34,014 nt of DNA from Thiobacillus sp. UBA3361 (lineage in GTDB: Bacteria > Pseudomonadota > Gammaproteobacteria > Burkholderiales > Thiobacillaceae): contig DEQR01000060.1 of assembly GCA_002360535.1 (NCBI GenBank), positions 1-34,014 on the forward strand, given 5' to 3'. The notes beneath the pieces were generated by a model that was given only the letters and a program-made list of their open reading frames with translations, searched no databases and was not told where the DNA came from. The position numbers and the translations under genes were made by a program. This document shows, piece after piece, positions 33,755 to 34,014 of this stretch. Each line of letters starts with the position of its first letter. Position 1 is the first letter of the stretch.

Positions 33755-34014
33755 GTGAACGGTGCCGATCTGGACATTGCATGGGATCCAGCCAAGGCCC
33801 AGACAAACCTCGCCAAGCACGGCGTGAGCTTCGCCCAAGCCGCCAGTGTGTTGTTGGACCCATTGGCGCTCACTGTCTTCGACACGTCCCACAGTCAGGA
33901 CGAGGAGCGTTGGTTCACCCTGGGGCTATAGATTGAGGGCAAGTTGTGGCTGTGTCCCACACCTACCGACCCACCGGCCCGGACAGTGCTATTGAGCTTC
34001 CCCCGAAATTTCGT
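33755..34014 (+). pseudogene. brnT: Decayed BrnT-family toxin gene (partial at window edge)
   Basis: From a GTG at 33755 the frame reads as a BrnT ribonuclease toxin: LDIAWDPAKAQTNLAKHGVSFAQAASVLLDPLALTVFDTSHSQDEERWFTLGL. An in-frame TAG (33929-33931) stands where family members have Ser. After it, IEGKL continues in frame, but the next conserved part (AVSHTYRPTG) is in another frame, as if one base was lost near 33945. Two lesions indicate a pseudogene. The end lies outside the window, and the brnA antitoxin that usually follows cannot be seen. It sits 95 bases after rarA. BrnT is identified from the DPAKA...KHGVSF...A...DP and EERW..LG pattern. Confidence 0.75.

Overview
The window looks like a GC-rich betaproteobacterial chromosome, possibly Nitrosomonadales or Rhodocyclales. 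The evidence is gene content and order: ftsK-lolA-rarA, smpB opposite ratA-rnfH close to guaB-guaA, and yffB/arsC-dapE-prmB, together with exosortase/PEP-CTERM genes. The assignment is by recognition of protein families; no search was run.

Bases 1 to about 6430 read as the right-hand part of an integrated mobile element. It carries a phage P2-type HUH replication endonuclease with strong inverted repeats in its 3' end, an AT-rich stretch with two convergent PEP-CTERM surface-protein genes (one behind a near-consensus sigma-54 promoter), and a lone PD-(D/E)xK-type nuclease gene of the kind seen in defence islands. The right boundary is marked by a 23-base copy of the 3' end of a tmRNA or alanine tRNA (T-loop, acceptor strand, CCA), followed 12 bases later by a clean terminator that has no gene in front of it. 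The intact RNA gene and the integrase should lie left of the window.

Bases 6511-14233 hold an unusual cell-envelope locus. An LPP20-like exported protein is transcribed away from a four-gene operon. The operon encodes a protein joining a GNA1162-like domain, a fibronectin III-like domain, a beta-helix and TPRs; a FecR-domain/TPR protein; an SH3-type exported protein; and an outer-membrane lipoprotein with a collagen-like and GGN-repeat tail. An AT-rich perfect palindrome sits between the divergent genes. This is the best candidate for an undescribed system, perhaps assembly or display of the Gly-rich lipoprotein.

Bases 14256-28287 are mostly housekeeping: a TM-helix channel-like protein, prmB, dapE, an ArsC-like reductase, a GNAT enzyme, ispF, thpR, a host-attachment-family protein, selU, smpB, ratA, rnfH, two small envelope proteins, guaB, guaA and an EF-G paralogue.

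Bases 28427-34014 hold a PEP-CTERM/exosortase-associated acyltransferase, then ftsK-lolA-rarA with overlapping ends. The rarA 5' coding region contains an in-frame interspersed repeat. A decayed brnT toxin gene runs to the window edge. The acyltransferase suggests that this host runs an exosortase system able to sort the PEP-CTERM cargo of the mobile element.
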